A DNA stretch of 64,000 nucleotides from Flavisolibacter longurius (GTDB lineage: Bacteria; Bacteroidota; Bacteroidia; Chitinophagales; Chitinophagaceae), in assembly GCA_014163555.1 (NCBI GenBank), contig JACJGO010000002.1, forward strand, positions 124,001 to 188,000, in the 5' to 3' direction. This document shows, in pieces, positions 32,483 to 41,365 of the stretch (the stretch's first letter is position 1; the number at the start of each line of letters is the position of its first letter). Below the pieces are notes generated by a model, which made no database searches, was not told where the DNA came from, and saw nothing but the letters and a program-made list of their open reading frames with translations. The translations under genes and the position numbers were made by a program.

Positions 32483-32503
32483 CTCCCAGATCCCGGGCTC
32501 TAC

Positions 32504-32815
32504 TTAAAGCTGATCGTCTTCTTCGTCTTCTTCCATGTCATCATCGGCATCCAGAATCAAATCATCCTCATCCAAATCATCGGGGTCTGCATCATCGTCC
32601 ATTTCAATCTCGTATTCTTCTTCATCACCTTCCAGTTCGTCTTCGTCACCGAGAATCAGGTCATCCTCCTCACCTACATCCTCATCATCGTCCTCGTCCA
32701 GCTCATCGTCTTCCGGAAAGTAGTGCCCGTTCACTTGTGCTGAACTTTCGTTCAGCAGGTCGTCAATTGTCAGGTCCGACAATTCCGGCTCGGTGTATTT
32801 ATTGTCTTTCTTCAT
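32504..32815 (-). CDS. Highly acidic hypothetical protein
   Basis: From ATG 32815 (two codons of a longer frame discarded at 32833) the product is 103 residues, of which 54 are Asp or Glu. The first 35 residues (MKKDNKYTEPELSDLTIDDL) are more balanced and may fold; the rest is a polyacidic tail with ILGDEDE/ILDADDD-like repeats. Such tails can bind basic proteins, mimic DNA or bind cations. Codon pattern and position between well-defined genes support a real gene. Function is not known. Confidence 0.7.
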   Translation of the reverse strand: MKKDNKYTEPELSDLTIDDLLNESSAQVNGHYFPEDDELDEDDDEDVGEEDDLILGDEDELEGDEEEYEIEMDDDADPDDLDEDDLILDADDDMEEDEEDDQL

Positions 32816-32920
32816 AGCCGCTTTTTTTATCAATACTCAAAAAGCTATGCCAGAAAGCTGATTTTAATCTAATTGGTACAATCTCAAACCGTTAGTCTCC
32901 GGGTTACCCAAAAACGAGCC

Positions 32921-33448
32921 TTAATCAACTGAGGATTTTTTTGCCAGCAGCAGATCGCTGTACGACCCGGCAATAAAATCTTCGTCCCCTACGCCTAGCA
33001 GTTGCTGGTAATGGCGGCATTGCTCTTTGAGCGTTTCCAGCCCGATGCTGCCGTCTTTGTCAATGGCTTCTACCTCTATAAAACTGCCCAATCCTACTAC
33101 CGTATCAAAATGAAATTTGACGTTGCCGATAAAGTAGATCCGCCGGCGTTTATCCACCACCGTTTTTACACCCAGCGACTGTACCAGGATCTGTTTGAGC
33201 GCCGCATCGGCCGGGTGCTGGTAAAGAATCACATCGGATTGTTTGGCGCCGGCCACGTTGGTACGCTGGTAAAAAATAAGCGCCTGCTCAATGGTGCCTT
33301 CCCGCAGTTTCAGCCGCCCGTTCGGTACATTGAAATAGGTGTCAATCTGGTGGTCTTCGCCGACGAACAGGGGTTGTTCCCTCTGCAAAATAGTTTCGGC
33401 TTCTTCGATATTGTTACGCCTTGCTTTGAATTCGAAATTGATGTGCAT
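32921..33448 (-). CDS. CYTH domain protein (class IV adenylate cyclase / triphosphatase-like)
   Basis: From ATG 33448 the product is 175 residues beginning MHINFEFKARRNNIEEAETI, a typical CYTH start with E-x-K/A-R charged strands. Next come DTYFNVPNGRLKLREG, IEQALIFYQR, KRRRIYF, VKFHFDTVVGLGSFIEVEA. These tunnel-lining charged residues bind triphosphate and metal. CYTH proteins are adenylate cyclases or thiamine/inorganic triphosphatases; which is not decidable here. The longer frame from 33526 runs through a repeat and was discarded. Confidence 0.85.
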   Translation of the reverse strand: MHINFEFKARRNNIEEAETILQREQPLFVGEDHQIDTYFNVPNGRLKLREGTIEQALIFYQRTNVAGAKQSDVILYQHPADAALKQILVQSLGVKTVVDKRRRIYFIGNVKFHFDTVVGLGSFIEVEAIDKDGSIGLETLKEQCRHYQQLLGVGDEDFIAGSYSDLLLAKKSSVD

Positions 33449-33466
33449 GGGGGCAAGGTTAAGGAA

Positions 33467-33632
33467 GGATATTGGGATAATCAGATATTGCGATATTGAG
33501 TTGTTATGACATTGCTGCTTGTACATTTATGAGGTATAAGAGAACAGGTTCTATTGTCATCGCATCTGCTGGCTTACACTAACCGACCTGGTATAGAATG
33601 TAGTATCCCAATAACGCAATATCCCAATATCC
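33467..33632. repeat. Inverted GGATATTGGGATA repeats between divergent genes
   Basis: GGATATTGGGATA (33467-33479) and its exact complement TATCCCAATATCC (33620-33632), each next to related ATATTGCG units, flank the promoter region between the CYTH and OmpA genes. Confidence 0.55.
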
Positions 33633-33684
33633 TTTCTCTCACATGGCATAGTTTTTTCCCGAACTTTACGCAAAACTTTCTCTG

Positions 33685-34515
33685 ATGATAAGATCCAAAA
33701 ACAGTCTCTTCATTCTTTCCCTGCTTGTCCTTTTTCTCACTTCGTGTGTATCCACCAAAAAATACCAGGCTGCCCTCGACCGTGAGCAAAGCCTGCTCAG
33801 CCAGAACACACAACTGAACGACGAAGTGGTGAGGCTGCGCAACCAGGTAGAGAACCTGCAAAAAGACAATGCACGGCTTATCTCGCAAATTGATGAAGCC
33901 CTGAAAAAATATTCAGAGGCTTCGGGCCAGGCCAACCTCACGCAAAAACAACTGGAAGAAGAACAGCAACGCCTGCTGGAATTGCGCCGCCTGTTGCAGC
34001 AGCAACGCGATGCCGTGGAAAACCTGCGTAAGAAAATGGCCGATGCGCTGGTAGGGTTTAACTCCAACGAGTTGAGCGTATTTACCAAAAACGGAAGGGT
34101 GTATGTGAGCATGCAGGAAAGCCTCCTGTTTCCTTCGGGCAGCGCCGTGGTGAATGAAAAAGGAAAAGCAGCCTTGCAAACCGTGGCCCAGGCGCTGAAC
34201 AACAATCCGGATATCAACGTAGTGGTAGAAGGACATACGGATTCTATTCCCATTCGCAGAACTTTTGAAGACAACTGGGCGCTGAGTGTGGCCAGGGCTA
34301 CTTCCATTGTGCGCCTGCTTACCAATACGTACGCGGTGGACCCGGTTCGGGTTACGGCTTCGGGTCGCAGTTATTTTGAACCCGTTGACACCAACAGCAC
34401 ACCGGAAGGAAGGGCACGGAACCGCCGTACCGAGATCATCCTGGCGCCAAAACTTGACCAGATCCTGCAACTGCTGGAGCAGACCAACGAACTGGCGGAG
34501 CGGGGAACCAATTAG
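33685..34515 (+). CDS. OmpA-family lipoprotein with coiled coil
   Basis: A 276-residue protein. The signal MIRSKNSLFILSLLVLF ends in lipobox LTSC, so it is lipid-anchored. Residues 30-125 are a long coiled coil (LSQNTQLNDEVVRLRNQVEN and Gln-rich heptads). Residues about 140-265 form the OmpA C-terminal domain that binds peptidoglycan (VVVEGHTDSIPIRR, LSVARATSIVRLL, ASGRSYFEPVD, RARNRRTEIIL). It links the outer membrane to the cell wall. Followed by a 76-residue gene after 65 nt. Confidence 0.9.
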   Translation: MIRSKNSLFILSLLVLFLTSCVSTKKYQAALDREQSLLSQNTQLNDEVVRLRNQVENLQKDNARLISQIDEALKKYSEASGQANLTQKQLEEEQQRLLELRRLLQQQRDAVENLRKKMADALVGFNSNELSVFTKNGRVYVSMQESLLFPSGSAVVNEKGKAALQTVAQALNNNPDINVVVEGHTDSIPIRRTFEDNWALSVARATSIVRLLTNTYAVDPVRVTASGRSYFEPVDTNSTPEGRARNRRTEIILAPKLDQILQLLEQTNELAERGTN

Positions 34516-34580
34516 TCGAATGGCAATGGACAATAAGCAAAGGACGCTATAACGTTAACCCATAACCAAAAATCGAAACC

Positions 34581-34811
34581 ATGGAAGATTTGTTTTCAAC
34601 CAATATCGCGGTCAACAGCCAGAACATCAATTACCGGGTGATTTTTGAAGACGACCGCTATACGTTTATTTCAGAAGCTGACAACAACGCGTTTCCTACG
34701 TTTAGTTTCAAACGTGAACATGACGAGTGGCACGACCAGGAACTCCTGCCCCCGGACATTAAAAAGCAGGCGATTGATGCCCTGGAAAAATACCTGCTGC
34801 AACAACACTGA
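34581..34811 (+). CDS. Small hypothetical protein (76 aa)
   Basis: A 76-residue acidic protein, MEDLFSTNIAVNSQNINYRV then FEDDRYTFISEADN and IKKQAIDALEKYLLQ. It resembles small conserved Bacteroidota proteins of unknown role. A strong terminator 28 nt downstream supports it as the end of a transcription unit that may start with the OmpA gene. Confidence 0.7.
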   Translation: MEDLFSTNIAVNSQNINYRVIFEDDRYTFISEADNNAFPTFSFKREHDEWHDQELLPPDIKKQAIDALEKYLLQQH

Positions 34812-34838
34812 TCATAGCGTTGCCGGCAGTAGAATCGT

Positions 34839-34872
34839 AAAGAAAAGCAGCACCTGTGTGCTGCTTTTCTTT
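34839..34872 (+). terminator. Intrinsic terminator
   Basis: AAAGAAAAGCAGCAC-ctgt-GTGCTGCTTTTCTTT, a 15-bp stem with a 4-base loop, followed by more T residues. Confidence 0.85.
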
Positions 34873-35079
34873 TTTATTTGAAGCCAATTTTCCCTTCGTG
34901 GTTTTTGATTAAATAGAAATGGTAACCGTTGAACAGGAATCATTCTTTGTACATAAAAACAAACAGCCACACCATCCCTCTCTATTTCCGAATTGCTACA
35001 GTTTACCTTTCAAACCTCACCGGCACTGTCCTATATTGCCGCTTTGAAAAAATCATCATTCACGATAAAAACAAAACAA

Positions 35080-35523
35080 ATGACAAACAACAATGTAGAA
35101 GCCATACGGGAAAGAAGGCTTTTGGTTAAATGGTCGACACTTGCCGTGTTGACGGGACTTTTTATTACGGCCGTTTTTCTTGTGGGCTGTCCCAAGTACA
35201 ATGTATGGCAGCAGGAAATGAGCGGCCGGGCTGAATTTGCAAAAGCAGAGCAAAACCGGAGGATCAAGATTGAAGAAGCCAAGGCAAACCTGGAAGCGGA
35301 AAAGCTGAATGCCGCCGCCGAGGTGGAACGGGCAAAAGGCGCCAGCCAGGCCATCCGGATCGAGAACGGCGCCTTAACGGAAAAGTATATTCAATACCTG
35401 TGGGTGCGGCAACAAAACAACCTGAATGACAAAACTGTCATTTACATTCCTACCGAAAGCAATCTTCCGATACTGGAAGCTGGAAGGAATGCAATCAGGC
35501 CGCCTGCTAAACCAGCAGAGTAA
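35080..35523 (+). CDS. Inner membrane protein with charged coiled-coil tail
   Basis: From ATG 35080 the product is 147 residues: a short cytoplasmic start, one membrane segment (STLAVLTGLFITAVFLVGC), then WQQEMSGRAEFAKAEQNRRI and an Ala/Glu-rich helix like the tail of SPFH/HflK-type proteins, but without the SPFH domain. Cys in LVGCPKY could be a lipobox. Function unknown. The frame before 35080 was excluded. Confidence 0.65.
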   Translation: MTNNNVEAIRERRLLVKWSTLAVLTGLFITAVFLVGCPKYNVWQQEMSGRAEFAKAEQNRRIKIEEAKANLEAEKLNAAAEVERAKGASQAIRIENGALTEKYIQYLWVRQQNNLNDKTVIYIPTESNLPILEAGRNAIRPPAKPAE

Positions 35524-35621
35524 TGAGTAAGTAGACAGGGAAATAGCATAGTGACCCTCTGCATTTTCCTGTCCACTTTTACTACCTTTTAAAAGCCATA
35601 TTTAACGGTTGTCTATCCTTG

Positions 35622-37292
35622 TTAGCCTACCCGCCCCGACTTCAGCATAATGCGCTGCATGCCTTCAAAAACAGCCTTCCAGATCATTCCGAAAAACGAC
35701 TGCGTGGTCAGCCGCGCCACCCGAACACCTTCGGCTTTGCGTTCGCCGGCATTGGCTGTATTGATCGCATAACGGTTAAGAATTTTCGTCCAGAATTTTC
35801 GTGTTTTGTTGGCCCCGGTTTCTTCATCCCGTTTTCGAAACACCAGGGCAAGGTTGCTGTACAACATCTGTACATCCGACGTGGCTTCGTAATCTTCGCC
35901 GCGTACAAAAAAATCAACCTGCGCTATCTGGACCGAGGGCACTTCGATATTGGCCAGCCGGGTGGAAACAGGATTTAGCTGTGCAGCCGTTACGGTGCCA
36001 ATTCGTCCCTTCAGATCAAAGCGGCCTTCGGCAGAGTCGAGGTAAAACCGGAAAGTGGTCTGAATCGGGCTGCCGATGATCTTGCCCGATGCTTCTGCGG
36101 TGCTGACAGGATTCTGCCGGACCAGCGCCGGATCGTTTACAATATTCAGCACGGTCAGGTTAATATCGGTTAGCTGCAGCGTACCTACCTGCCTTGTCTC
36201 CTCGTGCTTTTCCGTGATGTCGATCTGCATGTCGCTGGCCACAAACTTTTTGATCGCAATCACTGATCGTGCTTTCATCAGCAACTGGTGCGGATAGCGG
36301 CCAATCTTGCTGTCGTAACTTTTTTGTCCCAGCTTGTCCTGGTACACCGCCAGCGTTGGACGCTGAAAGATCACACTATCGGCAACCGCCCGGTTTTGCT
36401 GCAGGTATTTGTCGATCCGCAGGCCCATGAAACTGACCTTGTCAAAGGTTACGGTGTACCACGATTTTCGCATGGAATCATTACGGTCTTCGTTTTTGAT
36501 GGTAGGCTGCAGCTTAAAGTCTTCTACCTGCAGGAGGCGTTGCGCCGAGTTGTAGGTGATCCATTCGGCTTTCATTTTATAGGCAGAATCGGTTGTGCGG
36601 TATTTCAGGTCGTTCAGCCGGAACGAAATATGCTCTACATAGCCCATGCGGCTGGTATCGTCAACCACCGCGCTGTCGATGCGAATGTTCTCAAACAGGG
36701 CATCGCAGCGGTCAAACTGCAGCTTGCCTTCTTCCCCATCTTCGTTTTTATAAAGAAACTTGATGCCGTCAAGTTTAATCCGTTCTACCCTTACGTCTTT
36801 GATGGCAGGTTGAATGGCTTTCCAAAGCGGAAGCTTTTCTTCCGAAGCGGCTACTTCTTCGCGGTTCTTTACATAGCGGCTCAACTTTACATTGGCGTTC
36901 TGCGACGAGATCTCGTCGATCACGATCTTTCGCCCAAACAGGAGCGAAAGAATGGCAATGCCTTTAATGTCTGCACGGGCTACATCCAACTGCATCACCA
37001 GTGCCGGCAGTTTGCCATCGGCTTTCAGTTGCCGGTAGCGGTTGCTGTCGGGTTGCACCTGCAGGTTGTTCACCCCCACATGTCCCCCCCAGAAGTTTAC
37101 ATTCAATCCGCCCAAGGTATAGGTGTACAGGCTGTCGGAGCCATCCACCACCAGCGTATGCAGGCGCTTGCGCAGAACCGGTTCTATATAAAAATTTGCC
37201 AGGAAAATCATCAGCATCACAAACAGCACCAAAACACCCGAAACGAAAAGGAGCCATCGTTTCACCGTCCACTTTTTTTTCACTGCGGCCAT
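35622..37292 (-). CDS. AsmA-like membrane-anchored protein
   Basis: A 556-residue protein with an N-terminal membrane anchor (WLLFVSGVLVLFVMLMIFLA) followed by a long beta-rich periplasmic region with repeated segments such as LGGLNVNFWGGHVGVNNLQV, FLYKNEDGEEGKLQFDRCDA and GSPIQTTFRFYLDSAEGRFDLKG. This is the AsmA/DUF748 style of architecture; such proteins are thought to help move lipids to, or assemble, the outer membrane. It starts 27 nt after the response regulator stop on the same strand, so it may be under the same transcript. Confidence 0.7.
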   Translation of the reverse strand: MAAVKKKWTVKRWLLFVSGVLVLFVMLMIFLANFYIEPVLRKRLHTLVVDGSDSLYTYTLGGLNVNFWGGHVGVNNLQVQPDSNRYRQLKADGKLPALVMQLDVARADIKGIAILSLLFGRKIVIDEISSQNANVKLSRYVKNREEVAASEEKLPLWKAIQPAIKDVRVERIKLDGIKFLYKNEDGEEGKLQFDRCDALFENIRIDSAVVDDTSRMGYVEHISFRLNDLKYRTTDSAYKMKAEWITYNSAQRLLQVEDFKLQPTIKNEDRNDSMRKSWYTVTFDKVSFMGLRIDKYLQQNRAVADSVIFQRPTLAVYQDKLGQKSYDSKIGRYPHQLLMKARSVIAIKKFVASDMQIDITEKHEETRQVGTLQLTDINLTVLNIVNDPALVRQNPVSTAEASGKIIGSPIQTTFRFYLDSAEGRFDLKGRIGTVTAAQLNPVSTRLANIEVPSVQIAQVDFFVRGEDYEATSDVQMLYSNLALVFRKRDEETGANKTRKFWTKILNRYAINTANAGERKAEGVRVARLTTQSFFGMIWKAVFEGMQRIMLKSGRVG

Positions 37293-37319
37293 ACAGGCAG
37301 TGCAGTAAAAGCTGTGCCA

Positions 37320-38003
37320 CTAGCTCATCACAAAGCGGTAGCCAATGCCTTTGATGGTAATGATCTCAATGGAAGGATCGTGTTTGAGGTAGCCGCGTAG
37401 TTTAGTGATGTACACATCCAGCGTACGGCTGTTGAAAAAGGAATCGCTTCCCCAGAGCAGGGTCAGGATCTCGCTGCGCTCCACAATCTTGTCGCGGTTT
37501 TCGTACAACAGCCGCAGGAGCTCACTTTCGCGGTAAGAGAGTTTGCGTTGTTCGGCAGCATGGTTCAACGTTTGCCGGAGCATGTTAAAGGTGTACTGAC
37601 CGATGGCCACTTCTTCCAGCTCGCCAACCGGCGCTGCTTTGTGCCGCATTACATTTTCAATGCGAACGATGAGTTCTTCAATGCTGAACGGTTTGCGGAT
37701 ATAGTCGTTGGCGCCCAGTTTGAAACCATTCACCACGTCGTTTGTCTGCGATTTGGCGCTTAAAAAAATGATCGGCACTTCGGTATCTTTTTCCCTTATT
37801 TCATCAGCAATGGCAAAGCCGTCTTTGTTGGGAAGCATAATATCCAGCACACAAACATCAGGTTTTGTTTCGTTGAATTTTTGTACGGCCCTGCCGCCGT
37901 CTTCTTCCAGCACAACCTCATAGCCCCGGCTTTCCAGCGTTTCGCTTACGATCTTGGCCAGGAAGGTTTCGTCTTCCACGTATAAAACCTTTATTTTTTT
38001 CAT
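37320..38003 (-). CDS. OmpR-family response regulator
   Basis: A 227-residue regulator. The receiver domain has the acidic pair in YVEDET, the phosphoacceptor Asp54 in CVLDIMLPNKDG, Ser/Thr in FLSAKS and Lys in IRKPF. A winged-helix output domain follows (SYRESELLRLLYENRDKIVE, SRTLDVYITKLRGYLKHDPS, IITIKGIGYRF). It binds DNA as a dimer when phosphorylated. Its kinase is the upstream gene, 163 nt away. The pair resembles RprXY-type systems of Bacteroidota; the regulon is unknown. Confidence 0.93.
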   Translation of the reverse strand: MKKIKVLYVEDETFLAKIVSETLESRGYEVVLEEDGGRAVQKFNETKPDVCVLDIMLPNKDGFAIADEIREKDTEVPIIFLSAKSQTNDVVNGFKLGANDYIRKPFSIEELIVRIENVMRHKAAPVGELEEVAIGQYTFNMLRQTLNHAAEQRKLSYRESELLRLLYENRDKIVERSEILTLLWGSDSFFNSRTLDVYITKLRGYLKHDPSIEIITIKGIGYRFVMS

Positions 38004-38166
38004 GGAGTGAAATTAGGAAGAAAAGCTGCAAGCGTTGGCCCAGGCGCAAAGGCTTTTTGTGAGTGGTGAATGGTGAGTGGTGAGTGAAAAGAGATCCTGC
38101 TTTAAAATAATTGTTTTGGCCTGTTACTGAAAACCATTCTGCACGGATACAGGCAATTTCTGGCCA

Positions 38167-39603
38167 CTATAGTTTTTGCTTTGGCAGTGTAATGGTAAAG
38201 CGGCTGCCCGTTCCTTCTTCGGAAGAAACCTCGATGGTGCCACCGTGCTTTTGCACTACATGCGACACGTAACTCAGACCCAGGCCATACCCTTTGGCAT
38301 TGTGCACATTGCCGTGCGGCACCCGGAAGAATTTTTCGAAAATGCGATTGTGGTATTCCTGTGCAATGCCAATGCCATTGTCGGCCACTACCAGTTGCAG
38401 GTGCGCTCCACAGTCTTTCAAGCCAATGCTAATTTCGGGAGACTCGTTGCTGTACTTTAAGGCATTGTCGAGCAGGTTGAACAACACGCTGACCAGGTGC
38501 AGACGGTCACCCTGCAGATTGGCATCTCCTTCGGCATGTATCTGCACATCTGCTTTCTTTTTTTCAAACTGCAGGCGCATCGAAGACGTTACTTCAGCCA
38601 CCAAGCTTTGCATGTTCAGCGGTTCGTAGCGCAGCTCAATTTCTTTTTTCTCAAACATCGAAAGCTTTAGCACCTTGTCTACCAGCAGCGAAAGACGCTG
38701 CAATTCATTGGCCGAAATATCGAGGTATTCTTTTGTTTTTTGCGGGTCGAGGCTGGCGCTGAAACTGCGCAGGGCCTCAATGGCCACACTAACGGTGGCG
38801 ATGGGTGTTTTCAACTCATGGGTGATGTTGGAGATAAATTCATTTTTCACATCGGCCAGGCGGCGCTGTCGCAGCAGGTTGCGGTACAGCAGCATGAAGG
38901 AAAGAAAGGTAACGCCTACCAGGAAAATGGAAAAGATAATGGAGGGACTCATCCGCTTCAAGATAAAGGGAAACGTTCCTTCCAGGTCAAGGCGATAAGT
39001 AACAGGATTGGCAAAGCCAAGCGTCACCTCGTTGAAGCGGCGGCGGTCTGGGATGGTATCTACCGTTTCAATGCGGCTGACTCGAAAAGGCACCACCAGG
39101 TTTTGCTCTTTGAGCCGGGCACTGTAGGTTTTTTCAATTTCGCCAACACGGATCGAATCCTGCAGGGCATCAACATCAAAAAGAAACTGCATGATGCGGT
39201 TTTGGCGCGGCGAAATGTTGTCATGAAAAACCCGGATGCTGTCGCCCCGGCGGATGATAAGACTGGGTACCGACGTATCACGGGTACGCTGCATCAGCAC
39301 ATCCATCATGCCCACCATTTTTTCCTGTTGCACCACCTGCACCGTTGGCCGGTCGGGCAGTTCGCGGTAGATGACCCGGCGGGAAGGAAGACCGGCGGAG
39401 TCGGCGGAGAGGCTGTCCAATTTTAGCTTGGCGGCCTGCAGGGAGCGGACGGTTTCACGAAATAAAATATTGGTGCGCATCTCCAGGGTCCGTTGCTCCC
39501 TTTCGTATGCCTTGTTCAACCAATAGATCTGGAAGCCCGCAATGGTCAAGATTGTAATCGCCATCAGTGTTGGCATCCATTTGATATTCCTCGCTTTCAC
39601 CAT
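38167..39603 (-). CDS. Sensor histidine kinase
   Basis: A 478-residue membrane kinase. First membrane helix at about 12-30 (TLMAITILTIAGFQIYWL), a periplasmic sensor of some 200 residues, a second helix (IIFSIFLVGVTFLSFMLLY), then the H-box NITHELKTPIATV, N-box LLDNALKYS, G1 DNGIGI and G2 GLGLSYV. It phosphorylates the OmpR-type regulator downstream. The periplasmic domain has no motif I recognise. Confidence 0.93.
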   Translation of the reverse strand: MVKARNIKWMPTLMAITILTIAGFQIYWLNKAYEREQRTLEMRTNILFRETVRSLQAAKLKLDSLSADSAGLPSRRVIYRELPDRPTVQVVQQEKMVGMMDVLMQRTRDTSVPSLIIRRGDSIRVFHDNISPRQNRIMQFLFDVDALQDSIRVGEIEKTYSARLKEQNLVVPFRVSRIETVDTIPDRRRFNEVTLGFANPVTYRLDLEGTFPFILKRMSPSIIFSIFLVGVTFLSFMLLYRNLLRQRRLADVKNEFISNITHELKTPIATVSVAIEALRSFSASLDPQKTKEYLDISANELQRLSLLVDKVLKLSMFEKKEIELRYEPLNMQSLVAEVTSSMRLQFEKKKADVQIHAEGDANLQGDRLHLVSVLFNLLDNALKYSNESPEISIGLKDCGAHLQLVVADNGIGIAQEYHNRIFEKFFRVPHGNVHNAKGYGLGLSYVSHVVQKHGGTIEVSSEEGTGSRFTITLPKQKL

Positions 39604-39702
39604 CCAAACAAAAATAGCCCAACTATTTGCCGCTCATCATTCTCTTAACTATTATTAACGTCGTTTCAACGCCAATTAACAACAATGCGAAACTTGTCGT
39701 AC

Positions 39703-39710
39703 TACATTTG
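39703..39710 (+). promoter_or_regulatory. -7 box of the GLPGLI gene
   Basis: TACATTTG fits TAnnTTTG exactly and lies 17 nt before the ATG at 39728. Confidence 0.5.
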
Positions 39711-39727
39711 AAAAAAACCAGATTGTT

Positions 39728-40546
39728 ATGAAGAAAGTTCTGCTTATGGCTGCTGTAACCTTTACCCTGGCCGCGGCGGCACAAACCAAAGAAGGAAAGG
39801 TCGTTTACGAGCGGACCATGCAAATGACCAATGTGCGCTTTGGCGGCGGTGGAGGCAATATTCCACCCGAACTACAGGCGCAGCTCGACCGGATGCCCAA
39901 GTCTCGCAGCGATCAATACGAACTCCTTTTTACTCCCGAGCATTCGCTTTACCAGTTCCTGCCCAATGCAGCAGCGGAGGAAGGCGGCGGCACATTTTCC
40001 GGCGGCGGCATGGTGATCCAAATGCGCATGGCCTCCAACGAAGTTATTTATACCAACCTTGCCACCGGTGCCCGGGTGGAGCAGCGGGAAATGTTTGATA
40101 AAAGTTTTGTAGTAACCGATACCGTTTCCCGTCTGCAGTGGAAGCTGAGTGATGAAACAAAACCCATTCTGAATTTTACAGCCCGCAAAGCAACAGCGAA
40201 CAACGTGGTGACCCGTCCCCGGGTGACAATGGAAAACGGCGAAATGAAACGGGAGATGGTGACCGATACGGTACCTGTAGTGGCCTGGTTTACCACAGAA
40301 GTTCCGGTGCCCACCGGACCCAATTTCCAGGGGCAACTGCCGGGGCTTATTTTGGAACTGGATATGAACCGTGGCCAGACGGTAGTCAAAGCCATTGAAT
40401 TTTCGCCCAAGGTTTCAGCTAACAAAATCAAGGAGCCCAAAGACGGCAAACGCATAACGGCAGCCGAGTTCACCGCCGAGCGGGATAAGATGATGGAAGA
40501 AATGCGCAAGAATATGCCGGCTGGTAATAGGATCCGGATGCAGTAG
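39728..40546 (+). CDS. GLPGLI family protein
   Basis: A 272-residue exported protein with signal peptide MKKVLLMAAVTFTLAAAA. The family motif appears as QLPGLILELD near residue 205, following VVAWFTTEVPVPTGP. GLPGLI proteins are periplasmic or outer-membrane associated, are almost restricted to Bacteroidota and have no established function. A Gly-rich loop (FGGGGGN) near residue 38 and a Met/Asn-rich tail are visible. It is divergent from the kinase gene and ends in a copy of the dispersed element. Confidence 0.9.
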   Translation: MKKVLLMAAVTFTLAAAAQTKEGKVVYERTMQMTNVRFGGGGGNIPPELQAQLDRMPKSRSDQYELLFTPEHSLYQFLPNAAAEEGGGTFSGGGMVIQMRMASNEVIYTNLATGARVEQREMFDKSFVVTDTVSRLQWKLSDETKPILNFTARKATANNVVTRPRVTMENGEMKREMVTDTVPVVAWFTTEVPVPTGPNFQGQLPGLILELDMNRGQTVVKAIEFSPKVSANKIKEPKDGKRITAAEFTAERDKMMEEMRKNMPAGNRIRMQ

Positions 40547-40656
40547 GGCGGCCTCCCCAAGCCCCTCCGGTGGAGGGGCTTTCTACCGCACAGACCCTTG
40601 CTTTTGTACAATACATCTTTTAGCCTCTGCCAGTTTTTTGGCCGAGGCTTTTTGTT
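40547..40656. repeat. Dispersed intergenic element, copy 2 (terminator-bearing)
   Basis: Right after the GLPGLI stop: palindrome GCCCCTCCGGTGGAGGGGC, then CGCACAG-CCTTGCTTTTG-ACATCTTTTAG and a final AGCCTC/GAGGCT stem with T run. The order and spacing of blocks repeat the element at 24680-24790. Confidence 0.6.
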
Positions 40657-40843
40657 TTGGACAGTAAAAAGAATCTTCTGCCGGGAATATGATTATTTTA
40701 TTTTCCTCCCCTCGCCTGCCACCGGCGGTGTCCTCACTGCCGGCAGATGACCTTTGAATGGCTGCGCAACAAAAGGCATTTATTGTAATTCACGAATTGG
40801 TGTAACCGCTTCGGGATGAAATAGCATTTGGTACTCGGTTGTT
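40657..40843. other. Intergenic stretch
   Basis: No gene seen. Part of an 800-base gap between the GLPGLI and glycosyltransferase genes. Confidence 0.5.
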
Positions 40844-41171
40844 CGACCCCTCCGGGGTCGGGGCTGTTTCTCTGCGCCCTTTACCACCGGTTGCACCGGT
40901 GGCTACTCAGGTTTGGCCCCTCCGGGGCCGGACGTTAAAACCAAGTCTACGGGCAAACCATTCAGATTGCAAACGAAAAATCCATTCAGATGGCAGATGA
41001 ATAAATCCATTTGCCAAAGAATAAAGTCTACGGATGAATGAGGGTTTAGGCATGTATAAAGCTTTAATCAAATGCCTCTCACTAGAAGCCCGAAGGGCTT
41101 TCGTGTGAATAGCGCCGGGTGAAAACCCGGCGAACAAATGCACAAGATGAAACCAGAACCCTGAAGGGGTT
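40844..41171. repeat. Cluster of short GC-rich palindromes
   Basis: At least six small hairpins: CGACCCCTCCGGGGTCG at 40844, CCACCGGTTGCACCGGTGG at 40884, GGCCCCTCCGGGGCC at 40915, AAGCCCGAAGGGCTT at 41086, CGCCGGGTGAAAACCCGGCG at 41113 and AACCCTGAAGGGGTT at 41157. Between them lie AT-rich spacers with repeated ATTCAGAT and AAGTCTACGG words. Minus-strand frames across it are chance. Confidence 0.65.
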
Positions 41172-41333
41172 TAATGTTTATAAACTCCGGATTGCCTGCG
41201 ACCAACCCACCACCCTGTACTACAAACCCCTTGACTTCAAACCAATAGGATTGTCCTAAAATCCAAACCCGGCAAACCATACCTGTATCAACAGGGCAGC
41301 CGTTTCTCCTCCCTGCCATGATCTTGTTTTTTG

Positions 41334-41341
41334 TATGTTTG
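41334..41341 (+). promoter_or_regulatory. -7 box of the GT2 fusion gene
   Basis: TATGTTTG fits TAnnTTTG exactly. It lies 24 nt before the preferred TTG start at 41366 and downstream of the first ATG (41318), which it therefore argues against. Confidence 0.5.
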
Positions 41342-41365
41342 CCGGTTTACAAACCTACCCGGCTT

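Noticed and set aside
36288-37400. 370-codon plus-strand frame
   Set aside because: It is antisense to the AsmA-like gene and crosses into the response regulator gene; composition is that of a shadow frame.
40844-41171. Possible CRISPR array
   Set aside because: The hairpins differ in sequence and spacing is irregular; no cas genes are present.
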